Positions 4,061-6,466 of a stretch of DNA of 6,466 nt are shown here, piece after piece. The first letter of the stretch is position 1; every line of letters starts with the position of its first letter. A model generated the notes under the pieces. It made no database searches. It saw nothing but the letters and a program-made list of their open reading frames with translations, and was not told where the DNA came from. The stretch is from Clostridia bacterium. GTDB taxonomy: Bacteria; Bacillota; Sulfobacillia; SLMV01. The position numbers were made by a program, and so were the translations under genes. The DNA lies in the NCBI GenBank assembly GCA_007136565.1, contig SLGS01000109.1, forward strand, positions 1 to 6,466, given 5' to 3'.

Positions 4061-4118
4061 GTTTCTTCTTACCGTCCCCCTTAGGACGTAGGCAAAGCCG
4101 AAAAGGAGTGAAAGCTGC

Positions 4119-6466
4119 ATGGCCCAGCCGCATCAGGTCGGCGTGAACGTTAGGCGGTCCTACTCCCGACTGGACGAACCCATGGAGATGCCGGACATGG
4201 TAGAGCTCCAGCTGAACTCGTACAATTGGTTCGTCAACGAAGGTTTGAGAGAGATTTTCGATGACGTTTCTCCCATCGAAGATTTCACCGGAAACTTGGT
4301 CCTCGAATTTGGGGACTATACCCTGGGTGATCCGAAATACGACGTGGATCAGTGCAAGGAGCGCGACGTGACTTACGCCGCCCCTTTGCGCGTGCGCGCC
4401 CGTCTAATAAACAAGGAAACCCGGGAAATCAAGGAGCAAGAGGTCTTCATGGGGGATTTGCCCCTGATGACCGATCGCGGCACCTTCATAATTAACGGTG
4501 CAGAGCGCGTGGTCGTCAGTCAGTTGATTCGATCCCCAGGCGTGTACTATTTTAAGGAGTTCGACAATTCTGGTCGGACGATTTACACTGCCAAGTTTAT
4601 TCCGAACCGCGGCGCGTGGCTCGAGATGGACTGCACTGCCGCCCGGGTTCTTCGTGTCAGGATCGATAGGAATCGCAAGATTCCCATAACTGTCTTGGTC
4701 CGGGCACTGGGATATCCCGATGACTCCGAAGTCATGAGCATCCTCGGTGAGACCGAGGTCGTTCGCAATACCCTCGAAAAGGATACGACCGAAACCCAGG
4801 AGGAAGCCCTTCTGGAGATATATCGGCGCCTTCGCCCGGGCGAGCCCCCCACGGAGCAAAACGCCAGGGAATTGCTCGAGAGCATGCTTTTCGACCCGCA
4901 GAGATATGACCTCGCCAACGTGGGGCGCTACAAGCTGAATAGGAAACTCAGTATTCGTCATCGTATAGCGGATCGGGTGGCCGCCGAGCGCGTCGCGAAT
5001 CCCGAGACCGGTGAGATCATGGTCCAGCCCGGGGAACGCATCTCCCGCAAGATGGCCGCCGACATCGTCGAAGCCGGCATAAGCCGGGCCGTAGTCGAGG
5101 ACGAAGAAGGTAATCCCGTGGTCGTATACGGTAACGGCAATCCGCCCATGACCACACGTAGTCTCGTGCCCGATGATGTCTTTTCGTCGCTGAACTACCT
5201 GGTCACGCTTTTCAGCGATATCGGTTTTGTGGACGACCAGGATCACCTGGGCAACAGGCGTTTGCGCACGGTTGGCGAGTTGCTGCAAAACCAGTTCCGA
5301 ACCGGACTGGTCAGGATGGAACGGGTCGTTAGGGAACGCATGACCATCCAGGATGCGGATGTGGTTACGCCGCAGGATCTGGTGAACATTCGCCCCGTTG
5401 TTGCCGCTATCAAGGAGTTTTTCGGATCCAGTCAGTTGTCCCAGTTCATGGATCAGACCAATCCGTTGTCTGAGGTAACCCATAAGCGGAGGCTGAGCGC
5501 CCTCGGTCCCGGCGGATTGACCCGGGATAGGGCCGGTTTCGACGTCAGGGATGTGCACCACTCCCACTACGGCCGGATGTGTCCCATCGAGACACCCGAG
5601 GGGCCCAATATCGGTGTCATCAGTAACCTCAGTACCTACGCCAGGGTTAACGAGTACGGTTTCATGGAAACGCCGTATCGCCGCGTGAACGATGGTTACG
5701 TAAGTGACGATATTTTCTACCTGACCGCCGACGAGGAAGACGAGGCGGTAGTGGCGGAAGCCAACACGCACAGGGACGAATCCGGTCTCCTCCAGGAACG
5801 AGTTACCGCTCGTTATCGGGGAGATGTGCGCGTGGTTCCCAGGGAAGAGGTAGACTACATCGACGTTTCACCGAAGCAGGTGGTGAGCGTCGCCACGGCC
5901 CTCATACCGTTCCTGGAGACCGATGACCCCAGTAGGGCACTCATGGGTGCCAACATGCAAAGGCAGGCTGTTCCCCTGGTTAGTCCGGAAGCCCCCCTCG
6001 TGGGGACTGGCGTTGAGGGCCGGGTGGCCCGAGATTCCGGCGTCATGACCATGGCGCTCGAAGGTGGAGTCGTCGAGCGTGCGACCGCCGAAAGGATCAT
6101 CGTCAAAAGGGACGATGGTACCGAGGACGAGTACAGGTTGGAGAAGTTCGAGCGATCGAACCAGGGTACCTGCTTCAACCAACGGGTTCGGGTTAGCCGT
6201 GGCGAGAGGGTCGAGCGGGGACAGCTTCTGGCCGACGGTCCTTCGACAGCGGACGGAGAACTCGCCCTGGGTCGGAACGTGCTAGTCGCCTTCATGTCCT
6301 GGGAGGGCTACAATTACGAAGACGCCATCTTGGTTAGCGAGAGGCTGGTCAAGGACGACGTTTATAGCTCCATTCACATCGAGGAGTACGAGGCCGAGGC
6401 TCGCGATACGAAGCTCGGGCCCGAGGAGATAACCCGGGATATTCCCAACGTGGGCGAGGACGTCCT
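4119..6466 (+). CDS. rpoB: DNA-directed RNA polymerase beta subunit (partial, 3' end outside window)
   Basis: ATG 4119, 10 nt after AAAAGGAG (4101-4108), opens a frame that stays open for 782 codons plus two bases to the window edge. It encodes RpoB, the catalytic-core beta subunit. The N-terminal part has the protrusion and lobe, with LQLNSYNWF, YAAPLRVRARLINKETREIKEQEVFMGD and FIINGAERVVVSQLIRSPGVYY in family order. The rifampicin-binding cluster spans residues 436-462 (5424-5504), from GSSQLSQFMDQTNPLSE to RRLSALG. Next come HYGRMCPIETPEGPNIG and, near the edge, EGYNYEDAILVSER with the acidic pair E734/D735 equivalent to E. coli E813/D814. Residue numbers run 71 below E. coli at the rifampicin cluster, consistent with a shorter lobe lacking the enterobacterial insertion. 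Expression probably comes from the promoter at 3885-3913 plus read-through from rplL. Confidence 0.99.
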   Translation, partial: MAQPHQVGVNVRRSYSRLDEPMEMPDMVELQLNSYNWFVNEGLREIFDDVSPIEDFTGNLVLEFGDYTLGDPKYDVDQCKERDVTYAAPLRVRARLINKETREIKEQEVFMGDLPLMTDRGTFIINGAERVVVSQLIRSPGVYYFKEFDNSGRTIYTAKFIPNRGAWLEMDCTAARVLRVRIDRNRKIPITVLVRALGYPDDSEVMSILGETEVVRNTLEKDTTETQEEALLEIYRRLRPGEPPTEQNARELLESMLFDPQRYDLANVGRYKLNRKLSIRHRIADRVAAERVANPETGEIMVQPGERISRKMAADIVEAGISRAVVEDEEGNPVVVYGNGNPPMTTRSLVPDDVFSSLNYLVTLFSDIGFVDDQDHLGNRRLRTVGELLQNQFRTGLVRMERVVRERMTIQDADVVTPQDLVNIRPVVAAIKEFFGSSQLSQFMDQTNPLSEVTHKRRLSALGPGGLTRDRAGFDVRDVHHSHYGRMCPIETPEGPNIGVISNLSTYARVNEYGFMETPYRRVNDGYVSDDIFYLTADEEDEAVVAEANTHRDESGLLQERVTARYRGDVRVVPREEVDYIDVSPKQVVSVATALIPFLETDDPSRALMGANMQRQAVPLVSPEAPLVGTGVEGRVARDSGVMTMALEGGVVERATAERIIVKRDDGTEDEYRLEKFERSNQGTCFNQRVRVSRGERVERGQLLADGPSTADGELALGRNVLVAFMSWEGYNYEDAILVSERLVKDDVYSSIHIEEYEAEARDTKLGPEEITRDIPNVGEDV

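Noticed and set aside
3937..4146. 69-codon frame from TTG 3937 running through the rpoB leader into rpoB
   Set aside because: There is no properly spaced ribosome-binding site, no known motif, and it crosses the structured RNA. A leader peptide cannot be excluded but is not supported.
4404..5771. Open frame of 455 codons on the - strand inside rpoB
   Set aside because: The + strand here is unmistakable RpoB. A long reverse frame is expected when GC-ending codons leave few reverse stops. The reverse product has no recognisable motif and no ribosome-binding site I can support.

Overview
This window is a classic bacterial translation and transcription gene cluster read entirely on the + strand: the 3' end of tuf (EF-Tu), rpmG (L33), a tRNA-Trp gene, secE, nusG, rplK (L11), rplA (L1), rplJ (L10), rplL (L7/L12) and the first ~782 codons of rpoB. 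Purine-rich Shine-Dalgarno sites, good sigma-70/sigma-A type promoters, a zinc-ribbon L33, a short SecE and the wording of RpoB/L33/NusG suggest a moderately GC-rich member of deep-branching Bacillota or a related Gram-positive-side phylum. That placement is inference from remembered family sequences, not a search. The order tuf-rpmG-trnW-secE-nusG-rplKAJL-rpoB is a widespread ancestral arrangement.

Layout. 1-122: end of tuf. 137-165: strong promoter (TTGACA, 17 bp, TATAGT with an extended TG), followed by a 14-bp leader hairpin at 189-222. 251-400: rpmG. 411-439: weaker possible promoter. 467-543: tRNA-Trp with encoded CCA. 613-807: secE (start debatable). 807-849: a perfect Shine-Dalgarno and a 28-nt hairpin in front of nusG (850-1425). 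1466-1891 rplK and 1949-2650 rplA, separated by an RNA that copies the 23S rRNA L1-binding motif. 2651-2857: L10 leader and intrinsic terminator (attenuator). 2858-3373 rplJ and 3413-3808 rplL. 3809-4118: a 310-nt gap holding a GC-rich hairpin, a strong extended -10 promoter and a structured leader. 4119 to the end: rpoB, truncated by the window edge.

No exotic accessory system, mobile element or CRISPR array is present, and all proteins are housekeeping proteins of ordinary length. The interest lies in the non-coding RNA between genes. Almost every junction carries an apparent control device: a hairpin after the first promoter, a hairpin that seems to bridge Shine-Dalgarno and AUG of nusG, an L1 operator that mimics rRNA, a three-strand L10 attenuator, and a multi-helix rpoB leader with its own promoter. 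Together these would let one cluster tune the stalk proteins (L1, L11, L10, L7/L12), the NusG/SecE factors and RNA polymerase separately.

The functional logic is coherent. EF-Tu, L7/L12, L10 and L11 form the factor-binding side of the ribosome, L1 forms the exit-side stalk, SecE is the small essential subunit of the protein translocon, and NusG couples RNA polymerase (RpoB) to the ribosome.
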